DNA of 64,000 nucleotides, taken from Sinonovacula constricta (Eukaryota; Mollusca; Bivalvia; Cardiida; Solecurtidae). Both the position numbers and the translations under genes were made by a program. The notes below the pieces were generated by a model that made no database searches, was not told where the DNA came from, and saw nothing but the letters and a program-made list of their open reading frames with translations. Shown in pieces: positions 43,267-55,002 of this stretch. The DNA lies in NCBI GenBank assembly GCA_007844125.1, contig CM017572.1, positions 24,341,879-24,405,878 on the forward strand, written 5' to 3'. Every line of letters begins with the position of its first letter. The stretch's first letter is position 1.

Positions 43267-43555
43267 TGGAAGAGGGCTGATTTTGATCATGGCTTGCAGA
43301 TCGGGAGTTTGTGGGTTCAATCTCGGCTGGGTCAAACCAAAGACTGAAAAGTTGGTAGTAGTGGCTTCCCTCCTAATGCTCAGGACTTAGGGGACAGTAT
43401 TACACCTGACTCGTCGGTGTCAGTATAACGGACCGTCCGGGTTCAGTCCCGGGGCACCTCATAAGTGCCCCTGTGCTATAATGATAGAAATGTCACTGCA
43501 CAATATGGGCAAAAATGTTGGCAAATCCCATCCCAATCCCACCAACCATTCTTAA
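43267..43555 (+). repeat. SINE-C, plus strand
   Basis: tRNA-like head (gcttgcagatcgggagtttg, gtgggttcaatctcggctgg), then gtcaaaccaaagac, ggcttccctcctaatgctc, a second B-box-like gggttcagtcccggggc, and the end aaatcccatcccaatccc. Shares about 280 bp with copies at 53634 and 62540. Confidence 0.75.
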
Positions 43556-43860
43556 GCCTACCCGGCAAGTCATGACTTAAGCCCAAGTCACTATTTTAAC
43601 ACTAACAAAAATAAGCTTGTGCATGAAGTTTCAAGGTGATTCAAAGCTCAAAATAGCAAAGTAAAAGTGTCATGCAAAAATACAGCCAAATACATAATAA
43701 AGATATTGTGGTTTGAAATCTATGATTTGAGCAGTTCTTACTTAAGAATAGTTGGTGAATACAGGCCTTAGGCAACCAGCTGGCTGCTCAGGGTCTCTTC
43801 TCTCGTACAAGATGTATTATTAGCTTTGCATATAGTCTGTTAGTGAAATAAGAACTAAGA

Positions 43861-44180
43861 TTCTTTATTGCTTATTACTGAACAACCAAAATTGGTATTG
43901 CTTATTAATGGACAACCAAGATTTTATATTTCTTATTGATGAACAACCAAGATTTTGCATTGTTCATTAATATCACCCAAGATTTTTTATTGCTTGTTTA
44001 TGAACAACCAAGATTTTGTATTGCTTATTAATGAACAACCAAGATTTTGTATTGCTTATTAATAACAACCAAGATTTTGCATTGTTAATTAATATCACCC
44101 AAGATTTTGTATTGCTTATTAATGACAACCAAGATTTTGTATTGCTTATTAATAACAACCAAGATTTTGTATAGCTTATA
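43861..44180. repeat. 31-bp tandem array, about 10 copies
   Basis: The unit acaaccaagattttgtattg followed by cttattaatga repeats, with variant units carrying atcaccc in place of aacaacc at 43972 and 44093. Minus-strand Ser/Asn/Lys-rich open frames here are repeat translations. Confidence 0.88.
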
Positions 44181-44269
44181 AATAAATGTAATAAACAGAG
44201 GGTTGAGGGTAGGTTTGACAGATCACAAGACTAGTACAGATAACATGCTGAGATCTTATCTAAGGCCCA

Positions 44270-45005
44270 TTGATCCTGATTGTTCAGTATCTTTAGCTTT
44301 GGCCTTTGGTGCATGAGGTCACTGGTTTGATCACAGGTATGGACATATCACCAACCTAAATCTGTAAACGGCATGGGTTTATCAGGGGAAAACTGGCCCT
44401 GGTGTTGCTGTAGCTGCAGCACTGGCCTGTGGTGCACGAGATCATGAGTTTGATATCAAATATGGAGAAAACATCCATATCTATAAGAGGTATGGGTTTA
44501 TCAAAGGACAACTGGCCCTGGTGTTGCTGTAGCTGCAGCACTGGCCTGTGGTGCACGAGGTCATGAGTTTGATATCAAATATGGAGAAAACATCCATATC
44601 TGTAAGAAATATGGGTTTATCAAAGGACAACTGGCCCTGGTGTTGCTGTAGCTGCAGCACTGGCCAGTGGTGCATGAGGTCATGGGTTTAATATCAGATA
44701 TAGACAAATCACTTATATCTATAAGTGGCAAGGATATGTCAGGGGAAAAGTATTACAACACTGGCCCATGGTGTGAGAGGTCATGGGCTTGATCCTAAAT
44801 ATGGAAAAAAACCCATCTATAAGTGGCAAGAATTTTTCAGGGGAAAAGTATTACAACACTGGCCCATGTTGTGAGAGGTCATGGGCTTGATCCCAAATAT
44901 GGAAAAAAAAAACCCAAACACATCCAAATCAATAAGAGGTAAGGGTTTATCAAGGGAAAACTGGCCCAGTGTACTAAGTCACTGGTTTGATTCAAGACAA
45001 GGACA
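44270..45005. repeat. 119-bp tandem array, diverged copies
   Basis: actggccctggtgttgctgt recurs at 44392, 44511 and 44630 (period 119). Flanking units (44700-45000) are shorter and share ctggcccatg, aggtcatgggcttgat and atatggaaaaaa blocks. Confidence 0.85.
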
Positions 45006-45534
45006 TATCAAAGATTATAAGTAACTACAATTTAAGAATGGACAAAATAACGGGTTATATGTTTAATCTAAGCCTACAATCACCACATGCCTTATACTAA
45101 CATTGCTGGTTGTTATTATTCATTTATTTTTTATATTTTGTAACACAACCACAATCCTTTGATTAAAGAACAAAACCTAAAATTAGGCCATGACAAAAAT
45201 AATTATTACTTAAAAAAATATTTTATATTTCCTTTAAAAGATTATATTATGAATTATTAAAGTTGGCTTTGCTGCACAAAATTCATTCTTTTTTTAAGTG
45301 TAAGAAAATATTGGAATAATGCGCCAATATTAATGATTATCAGAAACGTTTTGTTCTGATTTAATTTGTGTTCAGCAATATATGTTTATGAACATGGCTG
45401 TAAATTTAAATTTTGTGTAACACAATACCTTACAAAATGTCCCTGTAGTTAAAACTGGGTGCACAAATGTAACATGGCAGTAAATTTTACATATTAAACC
45501 CTTCTCCTGCTACAGTTTCTATATAACAAGCTCT

Positions 45535-45628
45535 ACATTGGTCCTGGTAGCACCGTCAGTAGAGCTACGACTTCAGGTACGGGAGGCCTCGGGTTAGATC
45601 CCAGGCCACGACATAGCATAGTAATTAA
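45535..45628 (+). repeat. SINE-B head, plus strand (5' part of a split copy)
   Basis: ggtcctggtagcaccgtcag... gggttagatcccaggccacg... acatagcatagtaattaa. It is interrupted at the TAA by the element at 45629-46142 and resumes at 46143. Confidence 0.75.
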
Positions 45629-46142
45629 GGTATTAGATGTTTATTCAATTTCATGAATATTCGTGTAATGTCGGCATTTAGCATTTTACGATGTTAACAT
45701 GTTCGATCATTTACGTCAACACTCAGCCTTATGAGAATAAGAAAAATCACCAGATTTCAGTTTTCCAATTTTATCCAATGAAATCACATCAATTTCTTCA
45801 TTCAAAAATTGTGACAAGGAATCATGGTCAGCTAGGAAGATTCTTAAAAAAAGTAAAATAAAGGCAAAGAAAGAAAATAGTGTGTTTTTCACATGTTTTT
45901 GAAGTATTTTTATTTAGAAAAGTATACTGTAATAAAAATGTAGAAAACAAATTACATTGCTGTTATTTTTTATTCATCCAAATTTGGGGACGTCGACCTA
46001 GTACATAAATATTTGCAAAACTTTGAGTTAGCTGAGGTGAAAAGTTGTTAAAATTTGGAAAATAGTCTAGAAAACATTGCTGAATAATGTGATAAATCTT
46101 TCGTCAGGATTCACTTTAGACACTATGACACATCTAATACCC
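45629..46142. mobile_element. Non-autonomous DNA transposon (PIF/Harbinger-like MITE candidate) nested in SINE-B
   Basis: The left end GGTATTAGATGT and right end ACATCTAATACCC form 12-bp terminal inverted repeats. TAA is present on both sides (45626-45628 and 46143-46145), while intact SINE-B copies have a single ...ATTAAAAATGG there. That gives a 3-bp TAA target duplication, typical of PIF/Harbinger. The 514-bp interior is AT-rich with no transposase. Confidence 0.7.
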
Positions 46143-47012
46143 TAAAAATGGTAATGGTACAGTTCCCTTGCTAACACCCAAGCAAACATAAGGGTGCTTC
46201 GACAACTGGTTGGCTTGGACTGTATGATATGGTTTGTGTGTTGTTTATTTTTTGTGTTTAAAGACTTACCTCATCATCATGTTGCATAGTAAAAGTTTTT
46301 CCATGAAGCGGATAGACTGTTGCCTTTAATGTGACAGAATGTTTATGTTTATTGTGTTATCTGGAAACAGTGTCAGGATAATGTGACTGGGTGTGGTATC
46401 ATGGCAGGTGTTCCCCCGGAATGCTACAAATATTGAAAGGCTGCACTATATCTGCTTCAAGTGGACACTGTCTCCAGATAACAGAAATACTGTTGGTGGG
46501 ATGATAATAATATATGTTATCAAACATACCATAGTCATTAAAAATGGTACTGATATAGCTCCCTTGCTAACACCTAAACAAACATAAGGGTGGTTCCACA
46601 ACTGGTTGGACTGGTGTCTGGATAATGTGATGAGTGTGGTATCATAACAGGTGTTCGAAGCATGCTATTCATAGTCAGGGCAGCACTATATCTGCTTCAA
46701 GCTGACATCGTCTTCAGAAAACAGAAATACTGTTGTTAGGACGATAAATCCAATAATCAAAAATACCATAATTATAAACGTGGTAGTTGTATACCTAGCT
46801 CCCATGCTTACACTCAAGCAAACATAAGAGAAGTTCCAAAACTGGTTGGCTCGGTGTCGGGATAATTTGACTGGGTTTGGTATCGTACCAGGTGTTTGCG
46901 CAATGCTATACATAGTGAAGGCAGCCCTATATCTGCTTCAAGTGGACACCATCTCCAGATAACAGAAATGCTGTCGGTGGGACGATAAACCCAATAAACA
47001 AACATAGGCTCC
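46143..47012 (+). repeat. SINE-B bodies in tandem, plus strand
   Basis: After the MITE the SINE-B body resumes (46143-46230). An unrelated-looking stretch follows, then a 3' half (46368-46505) and two headless bodies back to back (about 46521-46770 and 46783-47005). Each of the last two runs from accata(g/a)t(c/t)att through tagctccc to gacgataaa-cccaataa. Confidence 0.75.
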
Positions 47013-47690
47013 ACAAAGACATAGCTATAGGCTAACAAAAAGATATAATTATAAGCTAACAATTACATCAAAAGGTAATAAGACACGCTGCTAGAGACTC
47101 GGCTGCATGTCATGTAGGTGCTGGATCTTATCCTGTTTGTGAAAGTATGATGAATTTTTACTAGCAGGTTAAGTGTAAACTTATGTCACACAAGCACATT
47201 AACATGGCTGAATGGAGAGAGTCCACAATGCATTTAATGAATGCAGAAATGCATGGACATGATTTCATGTTCTCAACATTTGTGTTTGGTAATTGAAATG
47301 CATTTACTTGTAGCCTGTTAAGCATGTATTAATAAACATTAGGCAGAGGGCTGTTTGATCAGCTACAGGGTTGCTAGATAAGTCTAGTTTTTATTTATTG
47401 TAGTTGCAAGCAGTTAACTCTTTCATCCATAGTTCATCTATAAATTTTTAAAAATTCACATGGCTTTGTTGTTTTTCTTTAAAAGAGATAAAAGGATTTT
47501 ACTAAATGTATGTTCAACTTGTAATTGTGAATTTAAGGCTGAACCAGTCTACACATAAACCCTTAGTAATGCAGATTCTCCTTATAATTGTGAATGGTTG
47601 TCATGGCGTAAAATGGCGTATTCTGGAAAGGGTTAACTAAAATTTAATTTTGCTTTAATTACCCCCACAATGAAGTTTGAGAGGTGGGGT

Positions 47691-48015
47691 ATACAGGAAT
47701 AACAGTTTTGGGGTGGGGTATACAGGAATAAAAGTTTTGGGTAGGTTATACAGCAATAAAAGTTTTGGGGTGGGTTATACAAGAATAAAAGTTTTGAGTA
47801 GGTTATACAGCAATAGAAGTTTTGGGGTAAGGTAAACAGGAATAAAAGTTTTGGGTAGGTTATACAGCAATAAAAGTTTTGGGGTGGGGTATACAGGAAT
47901 AAAAGTTTTGGGTAGGTTATACAGCAATAAAAGTTTTGGGGTGGGGTATACAGGAATAAAAGTTTGGGTAGGTTATACAGGAATAAAAGTTTTGGGCAGT
48001 GGTGTTCAGGAATAA
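47691..48015. repeat. Tandem array of about 29-bp half units (57-bp higher-order unit)
   Basis: gtatacaggaataaaagttt and ttatacagcaataaaagttt alternate, giving a two-unit pattern joined by tgggg or tgggt. A minus-strand 135-residue Tyr/Leu/Pro-rich open frame (47633-48040) is its translation. Confidence 0.87.
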
Positions 48016-48131
48016 AAGTAAGTACCAAATGAAGCTGCACACCTGCTATGTTCCCTATAATCTGATTAACCCGTAGCTTGCTAAAATTGCTAATTACCCA
48101 GACTAATTCTTAGTCATCGTCTTAACATTGA

Positions 48132-49984
48132 CATGAAGAGGTGCCTAGCGACATGTGCAGAGATACCTAGACATATTGCAGGAGCATGAAAAGGTGCCTA
48201 GCAACATATGCAGAAATACCTAGACATAATGCATGAGCATGAAAAGGTACCTAGTGACATATGCAGAGATACCTGGACATATTGTAGGAGCATGAAAAGG
48301 TGCCTAGCGACATATGCAGAGATACCTAGACATAATGCATGAGCATGAAAAGGTACCTAGTGACATATGCAGAGATACCTAGACATAATGCATGAGCATG
48401 AAAAGGTACCTAGCGACATATGCAGAGATACCTAGACATATTGTAGGAGCATGAAAAGGTGCCTAGCGACATATGCAGAGATACCTAGACATATTGCAGG
48501 AGCATGAAAAGGTACCTAGTGACATATGCAGAGATACCTAGACATAATGCAGAAGCATGAAAAGGTACCTAGCGACATATGCAGAGATACCTAGACATAT
48601 TGTAGGAGCATGAAAAGGTGCCTAGCGACATATGCAGATACCTAGACATATTGCAGGAGCATGAAAAGGTACCTAGTGACATATGCAGAGATACCTAGAC
48701 ATATTGTAGGAGCATGAAAAGGTACCTAGTGACATATGCAGAGATACCTAGACATAATGCATGAGCATGAAAAGGTACCTAGCGACATATGTAGAGATAC
48801 CTAGACATATTGTAGGAGCATGAAAAGGTGCCTAGCGACATATGCAGAGATACCTAGACATAATGCAGGAGCATGAAAAGGTACCTAGCGACATATGTAG
48901 AGATACCTAGACATATTGTAGGAGCATGAAAAGGTGATTAGCGACATATGTAGAGATACCTAGACATATTGTAGGAGCATGAAAAGGTACCTAGTAACAT
49001 ATGCAGAGATACCTAGACATATTGTAGGAGCATGAAAAGGTACCTAGCGACATATGTAGAGATACCTAGACATATTGTAGGAGCATGAAAAGGTACCTAG
49101 TGACATATGTAGAGATACCTAGACATATTGTAGGAGCATGAAAAGGTGTCTAGTGACATATGCAGAGATACCTAGACATATTGCAGGAGCATTAAAAGGT
49201 ACCTAGTGACATATGTAGAGATACCTAGACATAATGCAGGAGCATGAAAAGGTACCTAGCGACATATGTAGAGATACCTAGACATATTGCAGGAGCATGA
49301 AAAGGTACCTAGTGACATATGCAGAGATACCTAGACATAATGCAGGAGCATGAAAAGGTACCTAGTGACATATGCAGAGATACCTAGACATATTGCAGGA
49401 GCATTAAAAGGTACCTAGTGACATATGTAGAGATACCTAGACATATTGTAGGAGCATGAAAAGGTGCCTAGCGACATATGTAGAGATACCTAGACATATT
49501 GCAGGAGCATGAAAAGGTACCTAGTGACATATGCAGAGATACCTAGACATATTGTAGGAGCATGAAAAGGTGTCTAGTGACATATGCAGAGATACCTAGA
49601 CATATTGCAGGAGCATTAAAAGGTACCTAGTGACATATGCAGAGATATCTAGACATATTGTAGGAGCATGAAAAGGTACCTAGCGACATATGTAGAGATA
49701 CCTAGACATAATGTAGGAGCATGAAAAGATGCCTAGTGACATATGCAGAGATACCTAGACATATTGTAGGAGCATGAAAAGGTGCCTAGCAACATATGCA
49801 GAGATACCTAGACATATTGCAGGAGCATGAAAAAGTGCCTAGCGACATATGCAGAGATACCTAGACATATTGTAGGAGCATTAAAAGGTGCCTAGCAACA
49901 TATGCAGAGATACCTAGACATAAAGCAGGAGCATGAAAAGGTGCCGAGCGACATAAGCAGAGATACCTAGACATATTGTAGGAG
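48132..49984. repeat. 53-bp satellite array, about 35 copies
   Basis: The unit is gagcatgaaaaggtacctag, tgacatatgcagagatacct, agacatattgtag, at a strict 53-bp period (for example 48301 to 48354). Variable sites are g/tacctag, gcgac/gtgac, cagag/tagag and cataatgca/catattgtag. It is the longest array in the window. Confidence 0.95.
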
Positions 49985-49987
49985 ATT

Positions 49988-50050
49988 CAGCAGCAAATAG
50001 TGCAGATACTTATCAGACAGCTCCCAGCAGAAAGCAGACTGGTTCTTCAG
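49988..50050. repeat. GATCAG foldback element abutting the 53-bp array
   Basis: cagcagcaaatagtgcagat... cagacagctcccagcag... agcagactggttcttcag. It begins within a few bases of the last satellite unit. Confidence 0.5.
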
Positions 50051-50674
50051 TTTTTATTAAGATTGATAATACTAAGCAAAAGGAGAGGCAAAATTGTTTT
50101 TTATGTAACTGTTGAATTTCTCTGCTCTTAGCAGTGTTAATATGACATTGTACCTTGCCCTTGTATCACTGTGTCATTTGTGCTTTTTTTCTTTTTCCTG
50201 CTTAAAGAACAGAAAAGCACAATGAATAACAGATCGGTAATGACTGGCCATAACAGTTATGATGAAATATATTTAAAAAAAAGGATAAAAGTGATAAAAA
50301 AAATTGTATCTAACTATTCATGTTCTGCCCCTGTATTAGGGCTACTGTGGTAGGGGCTTGTATTACCCTATCAATGTTCACAGCAATCATGTAAGTGTCC
50401 CCACCACACAATCTGGGGTTGATAAGGTGTGATAAATCACACTCCAAATGAAGACCTTGTCATGCTAACAATTCCTTATCAGCACCAGTTCTGTTTGTAA
50501 ACAAACCCAACCCCAGGGAGATGGTAGTAGGTTTAGGGCAAGTTTGTTTGTTTTGGTTGATTTTAATGTCTCCACCAAGGACCTTTTCAATCAGTCATGA
50601 AAGGACTTGAAACAATGTTTACAGACCATTGAAGCAGATAAAGTGCTACCTTAGGTATGATTGCATGCAATGAA

Positions 50675-51080
50675 AGCCCAGCCCATGGCGTAGAGGTAGA
50701 GTCGCTGACTTGTAACTCTTCTGACTCCTTCCTGTCCTATTCAGGCCAATGGTTCATATTTCCAACTGACCGTTCCAAGGCAGTAACTGTTTGGTTTGCT
50801 CTTTTTGTTAAATGAATCACCACAGATTTGTTCTTTAAACATAAGGCTTGCATGTGAATACCATAGTTTTTGCCTTTTAAAATTTGGGTATCTGTTGCAA
50901 TGCTCATAGAACTTTTTCATTTTTTTTTTTTTTCGTATTGGCGTTGGAAGGTCTTCCAGCTGTCCTATATTACACTGGAGGTTCTACTCGGACTTTTGCT
51001 GAGGTCTTTCTCCACTAAAATACCCGGACATATATAATAACTATAATTGTACCGTGATAAATTTCAAAAACAAAACACTA
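50675..51080 (+). repeat. SINE-A head and body separated by an unrelated segment
   Basis: Head 50675-50750 (agcccatggcgtagaggtag, agtcgctgacttgtaactc) and body 50940-51080 (aaggtcttccagctgtccta, gaggttctactcggac, aaaacaaaac) are split by about 190 bp that includes the 38615-like repeat and a T run. It may be one SINE with an insertion. Confidence 0.55.
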
Positions 51081-51389
51081 TGGACTTGCTGCATACAGTT
51101 CACTACTTTGAGAAATAGTCTGATGATTGTAAGTCAGCTAGTGAATATTTATGGAGGTAGTGACACCTTTGCTCAAACAGTGAGAAAATGAGTACTATAT
51201 TTGTTGACTTGCTGCGATGTGGTGCCTGAGGTCTATTATGTATGCATGGATTGGTGGGGTAGATTTCTGTTTCAGATAGAGTACTCAGGTTCGGTATATT
51301 TTGTGGACATCATGGGGTAGTAATTATCCAGATGTAATGGTTATTGCCATGTTGGTACAAACAATTTAGGATGGGTCTGGGGAGGGCAC

Positions 51390-51615
51390 CCAAGGCTGAA
51401 AGGGTCAAGTTGTTTACTTGGTTCTTCTGACACCTCAGCTTCTGGTTTGAGTCCCGGTCTTGGCGAAAAAATTTGTGTGACTAGGTCTTCCAAATGACTT
51501 GCAGTGCATATGTGGTTCTACCCAGACATTTGTCGGTGGTCTTCCTAAACCAGTTTATTCCCTTTACTTACCATGATTGTATCGCTGCAATGTATTGCAA
51601 AAGCAAATAAATAAT
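51390..51615 (+). repeat. SINE-A, near full length, plus strand
   Basis: Diverged head with the B-box ggtttgagtcccggtc, linker, body (gtggttctacccagacattt) and tail tcgctgcaatgtattgcaaa. Confidence 0.65.
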
Positions 51616-51659
51616 AGTACCAGGACCATGCAAATTTTAGCTTTATATATATTAAGTAT

Positions 51660-51750
51660 ATATTTATATAGTAAAAGCAGCGCTATATAAGTGAACACCA
51701 TCTCCAGATAACTGAAATACTGTTGGTGGGATGTTAAACACACCCTCAAA
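51660..51750 (+). repeat. SINE-B 3' end, plus strand
   Basis: aaaagcagcgctatataagt... gaacaccatctccagataac... tactgttggtgggatg. Confidence 0.6.
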
Positions 51751-52049
51751 AAACAAGAGTATTACTATTGACCTAATTCAACTACATGGAGCATAACAAT
51801 AATACCAGGTAACAGTCATGTGTATTAACCCAGGCCGCAACATGTGGTCCACATGAGGAAATAAATAAATACACCCCAGCATCTGTCTCTGTCACAGGTC
51901 CCAATCGAGGCCTTGGGTCTCCATTTTTATTGACAACCTATCCAGTGGGTGTGATTTAAGTTTGTTTTTGTTTTTTTGACATGAATAACAACGATACAGT
52001 TTTGTTTTTTGACATAAATGACAACGTTACCGTTTCGTTTTTTAACATA

Positions 52050-52262
52050 ATTTACAACCATACAGTTTTGGTCATCATAGCGATGTCTGGCTATTTTCCT
52101 GGAGGAATTCACCATACTTTTGTCTGGATAGAACCAACAGCTGGAAGGCCTTCCTACATTAAGTCCGTTGCCTTCCCTGTGGGACTTGAACCAGCACAGA
52201 GAGTGACTAAGCAGTCATGAGTTACAAGTCGACGGCTCAACCACTTGGCCATGGGCGCCCCT
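52050..52262 (-). repeat. SINE-A, near full length, minus strand
   Basis: Body complement (ttttgtctggatagaacc) through the B-box complement (gggacttgaaccagc) to the head end cacttggccatgggcgcccc. Confidence 0.65.
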
Positions 52263-52774
52263 GTGATTGTAGATTGTCTTACTTGACACTATACTTAATA
52301 CATTAAGTGCCACGATGTACATTGTAATTGGTAAGCGATCCTTTTAAGTACTAATATTGTAAGGTCTGGTTGAGAATTATGGGATATAGGTGTATTGCTT
52401 TGCCCAGTGTCTTTAGTCTGTAGCTCTGAACAACTTCACCATCCAATAGCAATGAGAAACACGATGTAAACATGCTGTCAGGTTGTTGCACCATTGTAAT
52501 GAGTACATTACACTGCTTCAGTGTGTATTCCTTTTATGTGTTTTCTCTTGTGCTTTTCTTTCATGATGTTTTTTCCACTGTTGTTGTAACCATTGCAAAA
52601 AAAAAAACCCTGCTTCAGCATGCTTCTTTTTAAGAGCTTCTGTTTGTGTTTTTATGTTTAATTGCTCTACACTTGCTACATGTGTACCCTATGTTTGTCA
52701 TGCATCTCTCAAGCAGCTGGTATCTTGTTAATGGATACAAGTGACTGAAACGGAATTTCTTTGATCTCTAGACT

Positions 52775-52925
52775 TCGAATCAGGACCTGGGGTTATATAA
52801 CAGCTAGAGTCTGAGATCATTCTCAAGCTCCTGATTAGTCAGATTTCAAATTTCATTTCAAATTTAGCCAATCAAATCCATGAGGATGATCACGGAATCC
52901 AGCTTTGAGTTTTCTAACCTTGGGC
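52775..52925. repeat. CCAAT-type palindromic element
   Basis: ctcctgattagtcagatttc and aaatttagccaatcaaatcc are inverted arms. The outer flanks gagtctgagatcattctcaa and gaggatgatcacggaatcc are also roughly inverted. Confidence 0.55.
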
Positions 52926-53263
52926 CCAGATATGCTATGATCATCCCTGCAGTTAGTCTCGAATCAATGATAAACTGCCAGTGTTTAATGGGCGTAGACA
53001 CTTGACCTTGACCTATCATTAACATAAAGGCATCAAAATTCAAAGATATTTAGGTGAATTTGCTAAATTTTTTCCTTGCTTGTTATTCTCTCTAGAAACC
53101 ACTAATTATTTTTTTCTTTCTAGCAACCACTTATTATTTTTCTAGAAACTCTATACTGCTATCATTGGGCATTCATCATCAAGTCAGTGGAGTCTTTGAT
53201 TTGTTACTTTTGGAATCTCAGTTTACACCTTCTTGGTTTGACTGGAGTCTTACACAGATGTTC

Positions 53264-53600
53264 GGGGCGCCCGTGGCGTAGTTGTAGACTCACCTATTTG
53301 TAACTCCTCTGACTGCTTAGCCTCTTACCGTGTGGGTTCGAGTCCTGGTCAGGGTGAAGGACTCAATGTAGTAAGGTCTTCCAGCTGACTTGCGGTGCAC
53401 CGATGGATCTACCCAGACATGTGTCTGGGGTCTTCCTCCACCAAAAAACTGGATGTTGCTGTAATGATCATTGGTCGCTGCAATGTAGTTAAAAAACAAA
53501 ACAAACCAGATGTTTGTCTGGTGGTCTTCCTCCAGAATGAAAGCTGGACATTGCAATAATGACCGAAAACATGTCACTTTGATGTATTAAGACCCAACAA
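53264..53600 (+). repeat. SINE-A with a second body fragment (dimer-like), plus strand
   Basis: Full SINE-A 53264-53508 (gcgcccgtggcgtagttgta, B-box gggttcgagtcctggtc, A-rich tail) is followed directly by a second body fragment 53509-53600 (gatgtttgtctggtggtctt, cctccagaatgaaagctgga). The same arrangement is found at 61218. Confidence 0.7.
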
Positions 53601-53633
53601 AAAAATACAGTCAATACATTTTATTTTTTTTTT

Positions 53634-53922
53634 ATCGACCACAAAAGCTCAAGTGGTAGAGAGTCGGCTTGCCGATCAGGAGGTCGCAGTTCAAACCATA
53701 GGACCAAGGTCAAACCAAAGACTTTAATGTTGGTTGTAATGGTTTCCTTCCTAACGCTCGGGGCTAAGGGGACAGCATTAAACCTGACTCATCGGTGTCT
53801 CAGTATAATGGACCAGCCGGGTTCAGTCCCTGAGCACCTAATAAGTGTCCCTGTGTTATATTGATAGAAATGTTGCTGCACAGTATCGGCAAAAATGCCG
53901 GCAAATCCCAATCCCATCCAAT
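53634..53922 (+). repeat. SINE-C, plus strand
   Basis: gctcaagtggtagagagtcg, gcttgccgatcaggaggtcg, then ggtcaaaccaaagac, the second B-box-like gggttcagtccctgagc, and the end gcaaatcccaatccc. Confidence 0.75.
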
Positions 53923-55002
53923 TTTTTTATAATACTGAATATTTTATATTTTTATTGGAAACTTTCACTATCTTCAAACTAGACACAGGTCTCAGATTAA
54001 TGAAGCACTTAAAAAAATATAAAAAAGAGCACATTTGTTATATCCATGCATAAAAAAAAATCTAAGTTAAATTTTGTACAAAGTTTGTTACAGAAAATCT
54101 TTGGTTTTTCTAATTTTGATAAAGACTCTAAATTGTTATTTGGGCTTATATGGGAATGTTCTATAAGAATTGGTCTAAAAGTATACATTTTCCCTTGAGA
54201 ACAGAACACCATAATGACAATAAAGTTGGACAAGAAAAAAATGTTTGAGTCTGGAAAGATAGAACAATGCCGACTTGGCAAATTTTACAATTTATTTCAT
54301 GATTTTATTACCAATTCTGTTGTTAAAGACTTTGCTGCGTGATTCATTACATTGCAAACAAAAGGCATTGTGTCTCATTGTAAAGTAAAAGGAAGAGGGA
54401 AGAAAGCAGTTTTATTACATTCCTGGTATATAAACAATTAACAACTTAAATAAAATTATATTCTTACAATATAAGTTGTTTCTACTCTTGTTGAAAAGTA
54501 CTATTTTGTTAAGACGAGGAAATTAATGATTAAATTTACAAAAAATGAGTGAATTTAATGTATAATTTGTTTCCTTGATTTGCCCTATTAACTAAAGAAT
54601 GTCGACGGGTAATTATTAGTTTTTCTGGTTCATAAACTTCAAAAAAACTTGGCTAAGTCACAGATGTTTAGAAAAGAATTCACTTTCACAAAACAATGAA
54701 GGTATTGTTGCCAAATACGCAACTAATGATACCCTTTGATTTCACAATCTTGAGTGTGTGTTTTTTTTTTTAAATTTCCAATTAAATCACCTTTTTGTCC
54801 TTGTGTTTTAATATTTTTTTTTACATTCTGATATAGTAAAGCACAGAATTCTTCTGTTTTGAAATTCTATCTCTTCTCAAAAAATGACTCGACACTGAGT
54901 GTCTTGTTTAAGATCCAAATTTAAACAACAACAATTACCGGCATGCTTATTCATTGATTTAACTCTGAACCTGCTTGATATGGATTGTTTAGCCCAGGTA
55001 GG

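Noticed and set aside
47633..48040. 135-residue minus-strand open frame
   Set aside because: It is the translation of the 29/57-bp tandem array, with repeated Tyr/Pro/Lys/Leu blocks.
48132..49984. CRISPR-like regular repeat
   Set aside because: The 53-bp units are directly contiguous with no unique spacers, and the context is eukaryotic. It is a satellite array.
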